Below, piece by piece: positions 34,173 to 46,179 of a DNA stretch of 64,000 nucleotides. Position numbers and translations under genes: made by a program. This DNA comes from Ovis canadensis (lineage: Eukaryota; Chordata; Mammalia; Artiodactyla; Bovidae), in assembly GCF_042477335.2 (NCBI RefSeq), contig NC_091247.1, positions 1,138,501 through 1,202,500 on the forward strand. Reading direction: 5' to 3'. Positions within the stretch are counted from its first letter, which is position 1. Each line of letters opens with the position of its first letter. The notes under the pieces are model-generated. The model saw nothing but the letters and a program-made list of their open reading frames with translations. It was not told the DNA's origin and did not search any database.

Positions 34173-34284
34173 CAAACAAGGCCCAGGTGGAGGCAGAAGG
34201 CTGGCGAGCGCCACGCATTGCTGAGGGGCGATGTGTGCGAGGGGGCTCCCTGCTTGTGTTCATCCGGGGAAGGCCGTTGGGTGT

Positions 34285-34495
34285 GATAACCACATGGGGC
34301 TTCCCAGGTGGGGCTCTATGGTGAAAACATCCTGCCAAAGCGGGAGGTGTGAGAGACGCGGGTTTGATCCCTGTGTCGGGAATACCCGCAGGAGGAGAAA
34401 AAGGATCCTTGCTTGAGAAACCCCGCGGACGGGAGCCTGGCAGGCGATGGTCCATGGGGCTGCAGAGTCGGACACGATTGAGCCTCTGAGCAGTG
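34285..34495 (+). mobile_element. Bov-tA SINE
   Basis: A + orientation tRNA-derived head (GGGCTTCCCAGGTGG) and a Bov-A body ending GCAGAGTCGGACACGATTGA. Confidence 0.8.
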
Positions 34496-34559
34496 GCTGC
34501 GTGAAGTGGACCCCTTCTCAGCCAACACTCGATGATTTAGACCCTCCTCAGCGTTCTCG

Positions 34560-34735
34560 GGGGCTTCCCTGGCGGTCCACTGGTTAAGAGTCCCCCTTGC
34601 AGTGCAGGGGCTCGGGTTCCATCCGGTGTGCCGCAACCTGGAGCCCACACACCAGAATCAGAGGCTCTGCGAACAACCCCGCCAGAACCAAGACCTGAAG
34701 CAGCCACATAGCTAAACATGAAAACCATTTTCTCC
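34560..34735 (+). mobile_element. CHR-type SINE
   Basis: GGGCTTCCCTGGCGGTCCAC begins the element and GGGTTCCATCCGG forms its B-box-like part, then an A-rich end with ACCAAGACCTGAAGCAGCC. Confidence 0.7.
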
Positions 34736-34739
34736 GACG

Positions 34740-36800
34740 GGATGTGTGTGCCAGACATCGATCTCGCTTCCCTTATGACCACCCGCTGCAGGACACCTGG
34801 GAGGTGCTGGGACCGGAGAGACGAGACGGTTAGAGACTGTCGACGCTGCTTGTTTACCGGGGTTTTTATCCAAAGAGAGTTTTTACTCACGTATTAATTT
34901 GGGAGGAAATGAAATACCATGGCCGGTTAGCTCTTCATTAAACACTTTGTGAAGCAAAAGTAAACATTTCAGCAACATCCTTAAGGTTCCGTTTGCGAGA
35001 GACGTGGTTTCTAGAGAAAACCAGTCCCTTTAACAGAAGTGATACAAAGCTGAGGCTGGAGCCAGGATCTGCTGATAGATCAAATCCTTTTCATTCGCTG
35101 GAAAACCAGCACAGGCTCCAGGCATCAAACTGAAAATGCATGTTTCACAGCTTGTCACTAAAAACACCAAAATACTCAGAATGCGTCTGCATTCTACCCT
35201 CTATTGAGATACAGAAGGGAGGATAAACAAGGACGCGTTATCAGCCCAGTTCTGAAACTCGACAGAAGAGAGCACTGGCCGGAAACGCGGAGTCCTCAGG
35301 GCGGCCGTGGCTGTCAAGCCCCAGGACCGTCTGCCCCGCAGCCTTGGCTGAGCAGTGCACTCGGGGCGGGACAGCGTGTGATGGTCAGGGCCCAGGCTGG
35401 GCCCGTAAGTCAAGCCGATGCCCACAAACACAGCAGGTGCTGAGTGCTCGGGTGAGCTTCAGCGAGTTAGTTCCGGCTTCAGGATCAGGCAGTGAAGCGC
35501 TTTCAGTACCCCTCATAGCCGGCCACCAGTGTTTCTGTGCCAGTTGCTAATGAGTTAATGGGAAGTTAGACTCTTGCACGTTGAATAAATGGAAAGTGGA
35601 CGACAGAAATACCTTCTGTATCACACGTACACCCATCTTCCTGAGAAGTCACCCGCCGCCTCTGGCGCAGGCTCCCAGTCCCCACGCCCTCCTGGGGCCG
35701 GGCCCCTGCGGACACCCGTCGGCCACGCATGCCCACCCGTCTGCTGTCTCACGGTCTTCAGAGGGCTTCGACGGCGTCGCCGCGGCAAGTCTTACTCCAC
35801 ATCCCTCTGTGGGTGGGGAATTAGGGTCCAGAGGGGCTGCCCTGTGGCAGGCCCTGGGCCCCCGCTTTGGTGGTGGAGGGGGGCCTGGAGGGACAAGGTC
35901 ATCAGCGTCCCACCCCATAGACCCGCCCTGACTTCTCAGTGTTTGCACGAGTCCCCCAGGAACTCCAGTGATTCTCATGGAATTTATCCTTTCAGTCACT
36001 TAGTCGTGTCCGACTCTGTGACCACGGGCCGTATTGCAATCTCTATGTGCGGGGGAGGGAGGAGAGTTTGGATCGACAGGCTGATCTTTCGGCACAAGAC
36101 GGTGCCTTCAGCGCGGGGTAATAGCACACAGAACGGCTCGTTGAAAAATGGGGAGAAAATCACACCCGTCAGTCTTCTGACCACCGCGCTGAGATCTTTC
36201 AAAATCTTAAATCCAATCAGAGCAGTTATGGGAAAGGCGATCGAAACACTCAGGGTAACAAACACCAGTTTCCACTGATTATTATGTTAAATGCATAGCC
36301 ATAGAGAAGCCCTGTCTCCACTCACGAGGCCTGCACCCGGCCGCTCTGCTCCTCCCTTAAAGGAAACGTTGACAGTTTCACAGCACTTTTCTCGTCGCTT
36401 AATTTAGCTGCTGAGTCGGCCTAAAACTAGGAACTCCTTAGTCCAGAGGTGTATTTTCATATTTCCCTATTTTTCTTCAGTGATATTTCACCTTTTATTT
36501 ACAGTTAATTAGAATAAATGGTTTCAAATACATAGTAAAATGTGTTGATGTTGGGAAGACAAATCCCTCTGTCCAGTACACAAAACACCAGAGATCTCAA
36601 AGATTCAAAACGGAAATAATGTATTTCCCTCCCCGGCAGCCTTGCCTGGTACTGGCCTGGAGGTGGTCTGCAGACAGCCAGGGTGGGGTTTGTTGCTGTC
36701 TCTCCGTGTCAACACCGGCCCTAAAGTTAATTTTGAGGAAGGGGTGGGATCAAGGTGGCAGTGCTTTTTATATGAGCAAAGTGCTGTTGTTTAAACTGAG
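34740..36800. other. Intergenic region between PIERCE1 and PPP1R26
   Basis: Mixed AT- and GC-rich DNA. A short - strand Bov-A fragment is at about 35992-36030 (CAGTCACTTAGTCGTGTCCG). No exon was recognised. Confidence 0.5.
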
Positions 36801-36807
36801 TATCTGG

Positions 36808-37080
36808 GGCGTCCCTGGCAGTCTCGTGGTGAAGAACCTGCCTGCCACTGCAGGGCACAAGTCGGATCCCTGGTTCAGGAGGATCCCACACGCCACGGAG
36901 CATCTAAGCCCAAGAGCTGCAGTGACTGAGCCGGAGCGCCTGGAGCCCGGCGCCACGGCCGGAGAGGCCACCTCACTGAGGATCCCGAGCTCTGCGACCA
37001 AGGGGAGACCCCGCTCGCCCCCACCGGAGAAGCCCGTGTGCAGCAAGGGAGACCCGGCAGAGCTGAAACGACAACAGTGA
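36808..37080 (+). mobile_element. CHR-type SINE, GC-rich copy
   Basis: GGGCGTCCCTGGCAGTCTCG starts it, with GGATCCCTGGTTCAGG and a downstream run typical of the longer CHR group. Confidence 0.6.
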
Positions 37081-37424
37081 TGAGAAAGAGCGGCCAAACT
37101 CAGCGCCGGGGTGAGCCTGCTGACAGCTCGGATTCTCAAAGACCCCGTCCTCTGTGGACACGCGGGTGGTGAACGTCAGGCGCTCGCCCCCAGGGCTCTC
37201 CCCGCCTCCCACCCCATCCCTGCCGCTAGGGCTTCTGACGTGGGGTGGGATCTCCCCCCGTCCTTGGCGTTAAGGGGAGTGAACATGTGGCCCCAGCGTG
37301 CAGCGACCTCCCTTCGCTGGGCAGCGAGAGGGGCCCCCTTGTTCAGTCATTCCTTGCTGTCTGTGCCGGGTCTCCCTTGCCCTGCAGGCTTTCCTCCAGC
37401 TGCAGCGCGTGGGCGCCGCCCTCT

Positions 37425-37620
37425 CCTTGCCGCGTGTGGCTCCTCTTGCTGAGCACCGGCCCTAGGGCGCTCTGGGCTTCAGTCGTTCCGGTTCCCGGGC
37501 TCCAGAGCTCAGGCTCAGTAGCTGTGGAATCCGGGCTTAGTTGCTCCGGGACAGGCGGGACCCCCTCAGAGCAGGGAGTGGGTCCGTGTCCCCCACACTG
37601 GCAGGCCCTCCTCGGCAGGT
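37425..37620 (-). mobile_element. Diverged CHR-type SINE
   Basis: The order of blocks (GCGTGTGGCTCCTCTTGCTG, GGCTCAGTAGCTGTGG, CTTAGTTGCTCCG) follows the - orientation CHR copy at 31240. A related tract continues at about 37810-37920. Confidence 0.5.
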
Positions 37621-38348
37621 CTCGGGGCTTTCGGCTTGCTCTGGCCACACGCCCTCCCCAGCCTCTTCCTGCGGGTGGGGGTGCGTCAGCCGCCCGGAGC
37701 TCTGTGACCCTTGGACGCGAGGCGGGGCCAGGACCAGTGGAGGGGCTGGACTGCGGCTGCGGATGAAGCCGTGCTCCCGCCGCCCCCACTGCGGCTCCCC
37801 TCCTGAAAGAAGCTGACTGGTTTGGGCCGTGCTGGGCCCACGTGGCTGTGTGCGGGCTTTCTCGAGCTGTGCGCGCGGGCTCCAGCTCGTGTCCTCTGCT
37901 CTGGCAGGCGGGCTCCAACAGGCAAGTGCCACTCCAGCCCCTTTGCGGACAGGCTGCAGGGCACCTCCCACCCTGGCCCCAGGGTGCACCAGTGTTGACC
38001 ATGTTGGGGGGCGGCAAGTGGGAAAACAAAAGCTTTTATGCATTCTGGCTTGCGGGCAATCTCGGGATGGGCCCACGCTATCAGGGTTACGTCCAGGTCG
38101 TGAAAACCAGGCATGCCTGCAGTGCCCGGGGAGCAGCCAGAACAGGGGTGGGGAGGCTGAGGGGGAGGAAGGTGGGAAGGGTCTGGGGGGCGGCGATGGG
38201 GCCAGGAGCAGAGAGGTGCCCGCGGCTGTCCTCGATGGCAAGGGTGGAAGCCTGGCAGGTCCCAGACGCTGGGTCCTCACGTCAACATCCTGCAAAGGCC
38301 ACTCCGCACAGGACAGACCACATCAACTGAGGTGTGAGCAGTGCTTGA

Positions 38349-38354
38349 TTTATT
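38349..38354 (-). terminator. PPP1R26: AATAAA poly(A) signal of PPP1R26
   Basis: The + strand reads TTTATT, AATAAA on the PPP1R26 strand. It would give a 3' UTR of about 1.4 kb. No nearer canonical signal was seen. Confidence 0.55.
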
Positions 38355-39737
38355 AGCATTAAAAAACCCAGTTCATATATACAAAACAAACTGATTTCTG
38401 TTGTCAAGTGTTAAAAGCACTCCTTTAAAATTAAATACAGCTTAAAGCATGGGTTAATGAGTTGGTTTCCTGGGAAGCACTTCAGTGAATGAATATTTGC
38501 CAACGGAAACATCAGACTCACACCACGTGGGCACCAGGGGGTCACGGGATCCACAGGGCTGTTCATCACAGCGTCAACCCCGGACACTGTAGGTGCCGCA
38601 CACGTCCCCAGTGGGTATTCCCGCTAAGACCCAGGGCGGGGGCACGACCTGTGAAAATTCACTGGCACGTTAGAGTAACGACCAACGTCAGCGGCAACTT
38701 AAACCTCGCGCCAGGCCCGCCGCAGCTGCACCGATGAGCTGTGACGCCCGGGGTGGTCGGTGAAGGTTCGCTGGACAATGGTGTGTGAACGTCCATGCTC
38801 GGCCGTGGGCCCTGCGGCAGCTGAGCAGCAGAAGGCACAGGGAACCAGGCTGGTCCCAGCTGTGCGCGGCACCGTCAGGCACCGAGAACACGGGGTGGAC
38901 GGGCACCCCGGCCCGCTGCCGGAGCCCACCCCCAGCCCGCCCAGCCCCCGCCCCCGGCGGGCTCGGTCCTCAGGACTCCGGGCACCAGCCGCTCTGTGGG
39001 CACCGATGAGGATGAGGACAGTGGACACACACGGGCTGGCTGAGACCATCTGGAGCTGTGACTGAACGTGAAGGATGGCAGCTTCCGCATAAAAAGGGGT
39101 TTACTGAGCTGGTGGACTTGTGTCAGAACTGAGGAGGCCTGGACACTCAGCAACAGAGGCTCCAGGTGTGAACGGCTGGCCGGCGGTCTCCCTGGGGGCC
39201 TCGGTGTGCGCCCCGGGGGGCTGGTTTGCTCTCCGGCCTTTGTGCTTAGAAACGCTTTTCTGCTTGAGGACCCCGGCGGACCTCTGCGGGGGAGGCGGGG
39301 GCTCTTTCACTTGAGGAGTGCTGCCCGCAGCGCCCTGACAGGGACGGCCGGGGCGTCTGGTGAGTCTCGGGCAGGGCTCTGGTGGCTGCCTTCCCAGGGC
39401 TGGCACTGCGGTCGCAGCAGGCCACGTCCACCAGCGGTCGGCCCTGAGCACGGGGATGCGCGGAACCGGGTCTGCTCATCCAAGACTTGTGCGGAGCCCA
39501 CGGAAAACCGCTGCGAGGAATGCCCTGCAGGATCCAACAGCGGCGTTCACCCAAGATAGTTTTTACAGCACTTTAAATAATTTACAAAAAAGGCTACAAA
39601 AATCATATTTACCAGGACACATCTGTTAAATAAAAACACGGTTTCACGTTAGTGTACACATGTACAGGCCGCACAGGGACCCCCAGGGCCCCTGTTCCAC
39701 CAGGACCGTGGCTGCAGGGCCCGCACGAACGCGGCGC

Positions 39738-42700
39738 TCACAGCTGCAGCACTGGGCCCTGGACCGCGGGCCCGCTGCCCTCCTCCACCGACGTGTCGCT
39801 GAGCTCGCTGGCGTCGCTGCCCAAGGCCTCCGGCTCCTCCTCGTCTCTGTCCAGCCCCCTGCGCCCAAACCGCAGGTCCAGGACACCCTCTTCTGGCCCC
39901 GAGCCCCTCCTGTCGGACAGGCCGAGCCCTGCCCGGGGCTTCCTACAAGGCCAGCGGCTGCTTTCCTTCACCAGCAGGCGCGGGCTTCCAAACACCGGGC
40001 TGCAGGTGGCCTGGGCCTCCCGGAAGGCCGAGAAGGACGGGCCCTGCAGCGGCAGGCCCAGACCAGGGCTGAAGAGGCCGGTCTGCTTGGCGCCCCAAGG
40101 CACGCTCTTCCCGAAATGGAACAGCTGCGTGGAGAGCAGCGGCGAGAAGCCGGCAAAGGGCAGGCCCCTCCGGGGGTCTGTGGCGAGGCTGGGTGAGCCC
40201 CGGGCCTGGCCCCCTGGCCCCTTCTCCTTCTGGCCGCCAAGGCCCCCTCTCCACGCAGCCACGTCCCTGCCTTCCGGGCCCAGTACCCAGGTGCTCTGCA
40301 GCCGGCTCTGGGGGGTGAGGTCAGGCCAGGGGAGGGTGAGGCCGGCCCGGGGTGCCCCGTCCCGCTGGGAGCCCGGGGTCCGTGCCAGCGAGCCTCGGCC
40401 CTCTGCCCGGGCGCCAGCCTCTACGCGGCTCGGGAGCTGGCCGAACGTGCCCTCCCCTGTAACCCCGTCGGGCCCCCTGGGGCCCGGGTCTCTGGGGGCA
40501 CAGATGTTTCTCCTTGGAGCCGGCGCCCCTTTGGCAGGGGCAGGCCCGCTGGTGCTTCTGGGTGGCGCCAACTCACACCGGGCCAAGGTGGCCGGGGGAC
40601 AGGGCTGCTCAGGGTGCAGGCTGCTCCCCCCGCCTGGAGCAAGGGCTGTTCCTGGCCCCCGGGGTCCCTCGGCCCCCAGCAGCGGGGCCCCCCTGACCCT
40701 CTGGCTCCTCGTGCACGTGCCAGGCTGGGCAGCAGGGCCATGGGGCAATGCTTTCCTGCCTGGGAGCTCTGGCCTGGCCCCAGTCAGCGTTCCCAGGGCG
40801 GCTGGGCCCCCTCCTGGAATTTCTGATCCGCTCACGGACTCCTTGGCCTTTTCGGCCAAAAACTTCCTGATCTCCAGCTCGATGCTGTCGTCGCTGTCCA
40901 CGGAGCTGCTCTCGTCAGACAGGGAGCTGGGGCTTTCGGTGGCACCAGGAGGCTCGCGGGCTGCCGACTCCCTGGAGAACGGGCCACCGGGCGCAGCCCT
41001 GCCCCGGGTCCAGGGTGCTGAGGGGCCCGAGGGCGCGTCCTCTGGCCCTGAGCCGTCCGCCTTCGCCCTTGCTGTTTCCCGGCAGGGGACGTGCAGGGGT
41101 CTCCCCGGGCTCTCCCTGCCGTCCCTTCTGGACTTGGAGAGACAGCTTTTCAGCAGATGGGGGCTTCGGTCTCTCCAGTCTTTCTGGAAGCCCCCCAGTT
41201 TGTCCAGGAACTGTGTCTCCGTGGTGCTAAAACGGACCCTCTTCTTGCAGCCAGCCCGGGGGTCCCTGCACCGCTTCCGGAGCCGCCGCTTGGAGCGCAG
41301 CAGGTCCTTGATGGCCGTGTCCAGGTCCTCGTCGCTATCCAGCGAGCTGCTCTTCTCCTCGGAGCTCGCCTGTCTGTCCCCGCGCCTCCCCTCGGCCGTC
41401 TGCCCGGGGCCAGGTGGTGCGGCTCCCAGTGAGTCCGGGGCCCCGAGCTCATCGCCCGGCCCGCCCGTCTTGAAGGGGAGAGGCTGGCTTCGGCTCTCGC
41501 TCTCCCTCCTGGGGGCCTCGGGGGCTCGCCCCTGGCCAGGCTGCACCCGGCCCTGGCCGCGCTCGGCGTCCTGGGCATCCTGCGTCTCGGCCGTGTCCCT
41601 GGGCCGCCTGGGCGTGCAGGGCGTCCTGCTGCGCCTCCTCCTGCAGCCTGGGGATGGGTCTGGAGTGTCAGGGGCTGGGGCGCTGAGGCTGGGCGGTGGC
41701 GGGCTGTGGGCGGGCCGGGCGCAGGTCTCCGTGTGGGGCAGCGGGCCCCCCGACTGCGCCTTCAGGGCCAGGAACGTCCGGATCTCCCGCTCGATGCTGT
41801 CATCACTGTCCACGGCGCTGGTGTCGCTGTCGGGGCCCTGGCGCAGCGGGCTGGTGGGTGCGGGCCTTTCCCCACCGTCCACGGGGGCTGGCAGGATGGT
41901 CTTGGAGATGTCCAGGATGGCCTCGGCACACATCAGCTCGGCAGACGTGTCTGCCCGGCGTGGGGACCCGTCCAGGCCCAGGCTCTCAGCAGCCACGCTC
42001 CCCGGAGGCACGGGAGCCGTGGTTTCCCTGGGGGGCCTGGGCGGGTGCTCAGGATCTGGGCTGCCCGGGCCGAGGTCCGTGGCCTTGGGGGCCGCTGGCT
42101 TCTTCTTGCCGGGGGTTTTGCTGTGGGCCTCGGGCCAGGGCCCCCTCAGGCTGTGGGGCCCCTTCTCCTCCGTGGGCAGGGGCCCCTGCTGGCCCCGGGC
42201 CTCCCTCCGCTGCTCCCGCTGGTACAGCCGGATGGCCTCCTCGATGCCGTCGTCGCTGCTCGAGTCAGGCTCCTCATGCACCAGGGCGGCGCTCCGTGGC
42301 CGCCTGCCCTTCCGCGTGGAGCCCGCGCCCCTGCGGACCCCACCTTTACCCGGCGCGGCCTCTGCAGGGGGCCCCGCAGTGGCAGCAGCAGCTGGCTCGG
42401 TGGCGACCTTGCACCTGAGGCCTCTGGGCAGTGCGGTGGCCTTCGAGGACCTGGGCAGCTTCCGGAAGACGAACTCCTTGCCGGCGCCCGGCAGGTCCTG
42501 CTGCGGTGCCCTCAGTGGCGGCTCTCCGCCAGGCCTGCAGGTGGTTCTGGCCAGGCTGTCACTGGGGTCTGCCTTTCTGCTGGCAGCGAGGCCACCTTTC
42601 TGGGTCTCGTGCAGCCTCTTCTCGCTCAGGAACTGTTCGATCTCCGCCTGGATGCTCTGCTCGAAGGAGTCATCGCTGCTCACGCTGAGCGGGGAGGCGG

Positions 42701-43241
42701 AGCCCCGGACAGGGCCGGGGCCAGCTGCAGGGTCTGGGGGACACGGGGTGGCTGGGGCGCCGCTCAGAGGTGGCTCTGGTCTGCACCGACGGGCTGCGTC
42801 CCCGGCTGCAGGCGGTGGGGCGGCCCCGCTCTTGGCCCTCAGGTACTCCTGGATGGCTTCCTCGATGTCCCGGTCCACCGAGTCGTCGCTGTCCGAATCC
42901 GGCACCAGGGGCCCGAGGCTGGAGGCCTCCTCCTCCCGCTTGGGGTCAAGACCCACAGCAAGACCACAGGCCGCAAAGGCGGGGCTGGCAGCCGGCAGGG
43001 CACCCCGGCCCCTCTCTGCCCTCTGGCTTCCCGGCCGGGCATGCTCGCCTCTCATGCCCGGGGCTGCCTTGTCGCCCTGAAGTCTGCTGATGGCCATCTG
43101 CACCTGGGCGCTCGCCGCCGCTCTCGAGCTGCCCTCCCTGGGCTCTGAGAGGCATCGGGGAAACCTACAGCTCCCGGGCGGGCCGAAGGCCTCCCACGCG
43201 GACCGCAGGGCCAGCACAGGAGGCGCGTTCATGAGAAACAT
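39738..43241 (-). CDS. PPP1R26: Protein phosphatase 1 regulatory subunit 26 (PPP1R26)
   Basis: A regulator of protein phosphatase 1, reported as nucleolar and able to inhibit the enzyme. It is encoded by one 1167-codon exon (human 1209). The start MFLMNAPPVLALRSAWEAFG and the following GSCRFPRC match the human N-terminus. A PP1-binding RVxF motif is plain at residues 668-671 (KKRVRFS). Six short repeats combine an acidic SDD cluster with an amphipathic helix, near residues 117-138, 187-208, 326-345, 477-495, 634-653 and 779-800; the type form is DSDDSIEREIRTFL. Most of the rest is Pro-, Gly- and Ser-rich and looks disordered. The coding exon probably begins at an acceptor near 43294. A long frame on the opposite strand (39652-43080) is a GC-driven shadow. 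The gene converges on PIERCE1. No break is visible. Confidence 0.95.
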   Translation of the reverse strand: MFLMNAPPVLALRSAWEAFGPPGSCRFPRCLSEPREGSSRAAASAQVQMAISRLQGDKAAPGMRGEHARPGSQRAERGRGALPAASPAFAACGLAVGLDPKREEEASSLGPLVPDSDSDDSVDRDIEEAIQEYLRAKSGAAPPPAAGDAARRCRPEPPLSGAPATPCPPDPAAGPGPVRGSASPLSVSSDDSFEQSIQAEIEQFLSEKRLHETQKGGLAASRKADPSDSLARTTCRPGGEPPLRAPQQDLPGAGKEFVFRKLPRSSKATALPRGLRCKVATEPAAAATAGPPAEAAPGKGGVRRGAGSTRKGRRPRSAALVHEEPDSSSDDGIEEAIRLYQREQRREARGQQGPLPTEEKGPHSLRGPWPEAHSKTPGKKKPAAPKATDLGPGSPDPEHPPRPPRETTAPVPPGSVAAESLGLDGSPRRADTSAELMCAEAILDISKTILPAPVDGGERPAPTSPLRQGPDSDTSAVDSDDSIEREIRTFLALKAQSGGPLPHTETCARPAHSPPPPSLSAPAPDTPDPSPGCRRRRSRTPCTPRRPRDTAETQDAQDAERGQGRVQPGQGRAPEAPRRESESRSQPLPFKTGGPGDELGAPDSLGAAPPGPGQTAEGRRGDRQASSEEKSSSLDSDEDLDTAIKDLLRSKRRLRKRCRDPRAGCKKRVRFSTTETQFLDKLGGFQKDWRDRSPHLLKSCLSKSRRDGRESPGRPLHVPCRETARAKADGSGPEDAPSGPSAPWTRGRAAPGGPFSRESAAREPPGATESPSSLSDESSSVDSDDSIELEIRKFLAEKAKESVSGSEIPGGGPAALGTLTGARPELPGRKALPHGPAAQPGTCTRSQRVRGAPLLGAEGPRGPGTALAPGGGSSLHPEQPCPPATLARCELAPPRSTSGPAPAKGAPAPRRNICAPRDPGPRGPDGVTGEGTFGQLPSRVEAGARAEGRGSLARTPGSQRDGAPRAGLTLPWPDLTPQSRLQSTWVLGPEGRDVAAWRGGLGGQKEKGPGGQARGSPSLATDPRRGLPFAGFSPLLSTQLFHFGKSVPWGAKQTGLFSPGLGLPLQGPSFSAFREAQATCSPVFGSPRLLVKESSRWPCRKPRAGLGLSDRRGSGPEEGVLDLRFGRRGLDRDEEEPEALGSDASELSDTSVEEGSGPAVQGPVLQL

Positions 43242-43541
43242 CCTAGCGGGCGGCGCGCAGAGGTGGGGCTTTGCTTCTCTGCCCGCTTCACATCCTGCGG
43301 GGGGGCACGCTGGGCGGGCGCCCCGGGTCAGGTCGCATGGGAGCCACGGGCCTGGCGAAGGTCCGGCCGGCCGTGGGCCCCCGGGCCTCAGCTTCCTCGG
43401 CTGTACGGGGCGGGTGGCCGAGGAGACTCATGAGAAAACGCTTCCAAGCCCCCTGGGCCGAGCTCGTGGAAGCTGACGCGGGTGTCCTTCCATCATCCCT
43501 CCGACCATCTTCTCCGGTGAAGGAGCAGAGGCGGAGTTTAC

Positions 43542-43674
43542 CTTCCGAAGTCGTCAAGAGGGGGTGACGGGACGAAGGCGCAAAGCTTCTGGCCGGGTGG
43601 AACTGCCGACTAGTGGGAGTCAGGCTCAGCGACACATCACGGGTTGGTTGGCTCTTGACACAAACTAGCAGCTC
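43542..43674 (-). other. PPP1R26: Predicted non-coding 5' exon of PPP1R26
   Basis: On the PPP1R26 strand a good acceptor (TTCTCTTTTCAG) precedes 43674 and a donor (GGAAG then GTAAAC) follows 43542, defining a 133-base exon just upstream of the coding exon, whose own acceptor (CCCCCCCGCAG) is near 43295. Human PPP1R26 also has non-coding leading exons. Confidence 0.5.
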
Positions 43675-43679
43675 CTGAA

Positions 43680-46150
43680 AAGAGAAGTTACGAGATGTGA
43701 GCACCTAAGCGCCTTTGGAGAGTTATGGACACAGAAGCCTTTCTATTGGAGAAGCCTGAATGTGTGTTTGCCAGATGATCTCAGGGGACCGTACGACTAT
43801 TTGCATGTAATTAGCACAGACGCTGCCCCAAACAGTCACGTGCCCTTCCTCACGCTGTGTGGCTTCTCTGCTTTCTGAATCTCAGTCCAAGCATGGCTGG
43901 GCTGGCAGAACCGCTGGGCTGCCCTTGGGAACACAGTGCGGACTTGCTCCCAGAGGCCTTGGCGGTCCGGGACCACCGCCACGGCGGGTACATGGAGCAG
44001 GCTGCACACAGAGGGTTAGCAAGACGCAAGACACACCACCACTATCAGTCCTGAACACGCCTCTCCGGCCTCTCCTGACCCCCACAAACTGGAACGCACG
44101 GTGACCGAGAGTCAAGAGGAGAGCTTGGCAGCGCTCCTGGAAGCAGCGAAATTGAGTTCCGACCCCAAACAGTGCCGGGCAAGGCTGTTGCTGCCTGGGA
44201 GCCTGGGGGTGGGGGTGGCCGGAAGTGGCCTGGGTGTTTGCTTTGCTCCCTGCAGCTCCTTCTCCCGGAGGAGCTTCCTTCCTGACGAGCACAGAGTCCT
44301 GTGTTTACACACCACAGTCCTTTCCAAGAAAGCCTGGCCCGGCCACCTAGGCACAGACGTGCCCAAACAGGTGTGACGAGCAATTAACCAGAGGGTGTGA
44401 CCAATTCAGAAGGAAGTCCTTTGCTACGGATATTTATGCTCAAAAAGTGAAACTTCAATGTCAAAGACTTTGCTGCAATTACCTGTGTGTGATTCTCTTC
44501 AAGTCCAGGTTCAGTGTAACGTCTGCAGAACAGTTCAAGGACTGGGTCTTCATCTCCCTACGTGTACTCTGTAGCGTCTTGGGCCCACTTTTTAAAAAGA
44601 CTTTTGACTGTCAGGATTAAAAAGAATCAGAGACTTAATTCAGAGGCTGAAACTATCGCTGGTAAATGTTTTGGGGGAGAGAAAGTGCATTAATTTAAGG
44701 GCTCGAAATTCAATTTTGGAAGAACTTACCCTGAGGCCAAATACAGTTAACCACAATAGTTCCAACTGCCCTGAGCCATCGGTCTGATGTACCAGGACAT
44801 GCATAGCTGGGGACGTGAGAAGCCACTTCTAAGTCCTCAGATGGAGCCCCACCACAGCAGGTGGTCTTTCCCGCAACACCACCCTCCGAGGAGATCCCCC
44901 GCTAAGGACAGTGGGAGCCGGCAACGCCGAGGGGGAGGGCTCTTCCACTGGGCTGTGTCCACCTCACTGCCCTGGTATTATTCAAGCTGTCCTGGTAAAA
45001 TAACAGCGTACAAGACATTCCCAGAGGCCTTCTTGAGAGTCTAGACCAGGAATGTTTACTTGCTGAACAGCACTGCCATCTGAAGAAGCGCCTGGGGACG
45101 GATCCCAGTGACTTCTACTCCAGGCAACAGACAGCACGGGAGGGAACGCTCCTCTCTGCTCCTCACCTTGACTGTGGTCACTGCTTCGAAATGCGGTCTC
45201 CAGCTCGGACTCCCAGGGAGTGGTTTTCTGAACTGTCAGATTATCTAGCCCAAGAATGAGGTTAAAAATTCAGAGGGTGTCTCCAGCGACAGCTTGGCTT
45301 GTGGCTTTAAAACAATGGGCTACATAAGATGAATCATTCTGGAAAACCCCCTCAACTGTACTTTGGGGGACTGCGGGCTGAAGCCAGGGGGCTCCCACTT
45401 TTGTCAGACTGCTAGCCTGCACCCCAAGAGCCCTGGAACCAGGTCTGGAGGGTGACTGTGGGGGCCCCAAAGCCGCGTGGTGCCAGAGTCTGAACCGTGC
45501 TGGGGGCCCTGGACCTCTCTCTCTAGACAGACACCTCCTGTCTCCAGGAGGGCTGCTGCTGCTGCTAAGTGGCTTCCGTCGTGTCCGACTCTGCAACCCC
45601 AGAGACGGCAGCCCACCAGGCTCCGCCATCCCTGGGATTCTCCAGGCAAGAACACTGGAGTGGGTTGCCATTTCCTTCTCCACTCCAGGAGAGCAGAACC
45701 TCACTAATGCTTATCCCTGGACAAGCCTGGTTCCCTGCATGGATGCCCAGCACAGCCCTGGGTTCCCCACAGTGCTGTGCACCCCTGGCTGACCCCCTGG
45801 GGTAGGGAGCTGAGGGTCAGGGTTACAAAGCCCAGGAGGGCCTCTCCGGATTGCTGGCCTGAAGTGGGTGTGGGCTGGAATTTCGGCCGGGCTTGCCAGA
45901 AGGCGAGGCTTGACAACACAGCAAGGACGGCTCCAAGCAAAGCTGCAGGGCCGCTGTCTGTGGCTGGAGGGCCGCAGGCAAGGCGAGACCCTCGGCTGGC
46001 CCTGCCCGCCCTTTGCTCCCGGCCTAGGGGCGCTCACCCCCAGCGCGGCCTCTGCCAGGAGGCATCCCTGTAACCGGAGCAGCAAGCCGGTCCTCCAGCA
46101 GGGAGGGGTTGGGCTGCGCCCCGGCTTTATATTCTGGGCTCCGTGGTTTG
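43680..46150. other. Presumed first intron region of PPP1R26
   Basis: It lies between the predicted 5' exon and the CpG island. It holds a Bov-A2 SINE at 45550-45695 and no recognisable coding exon. Confidence 0.45.
45550..45695 (-). mobile_element. Bov-A2 SINE
   Basis: A GCTGCTGCTGCTAAG start is followed by TCGTGTCCGACTCTGCAACC and GCCATTTCCTTCTCC, the - orientation form. Confidence 0.85.
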
Positions 46151-46179
46151 GGGGCGAGGGGCTGGCCGAGAAGCCGGGG

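Noticed and set aside
39652-43080. 1142-codon open frame on + opposite PPP1R26
   Set aside because: It lies wholly antisense to a well-supported coding exon in GC-rich DNA where stop codons are rare in the complementary frame. Its sequence is low-complexity Ser/Gly/Pro/Leu with no domain.
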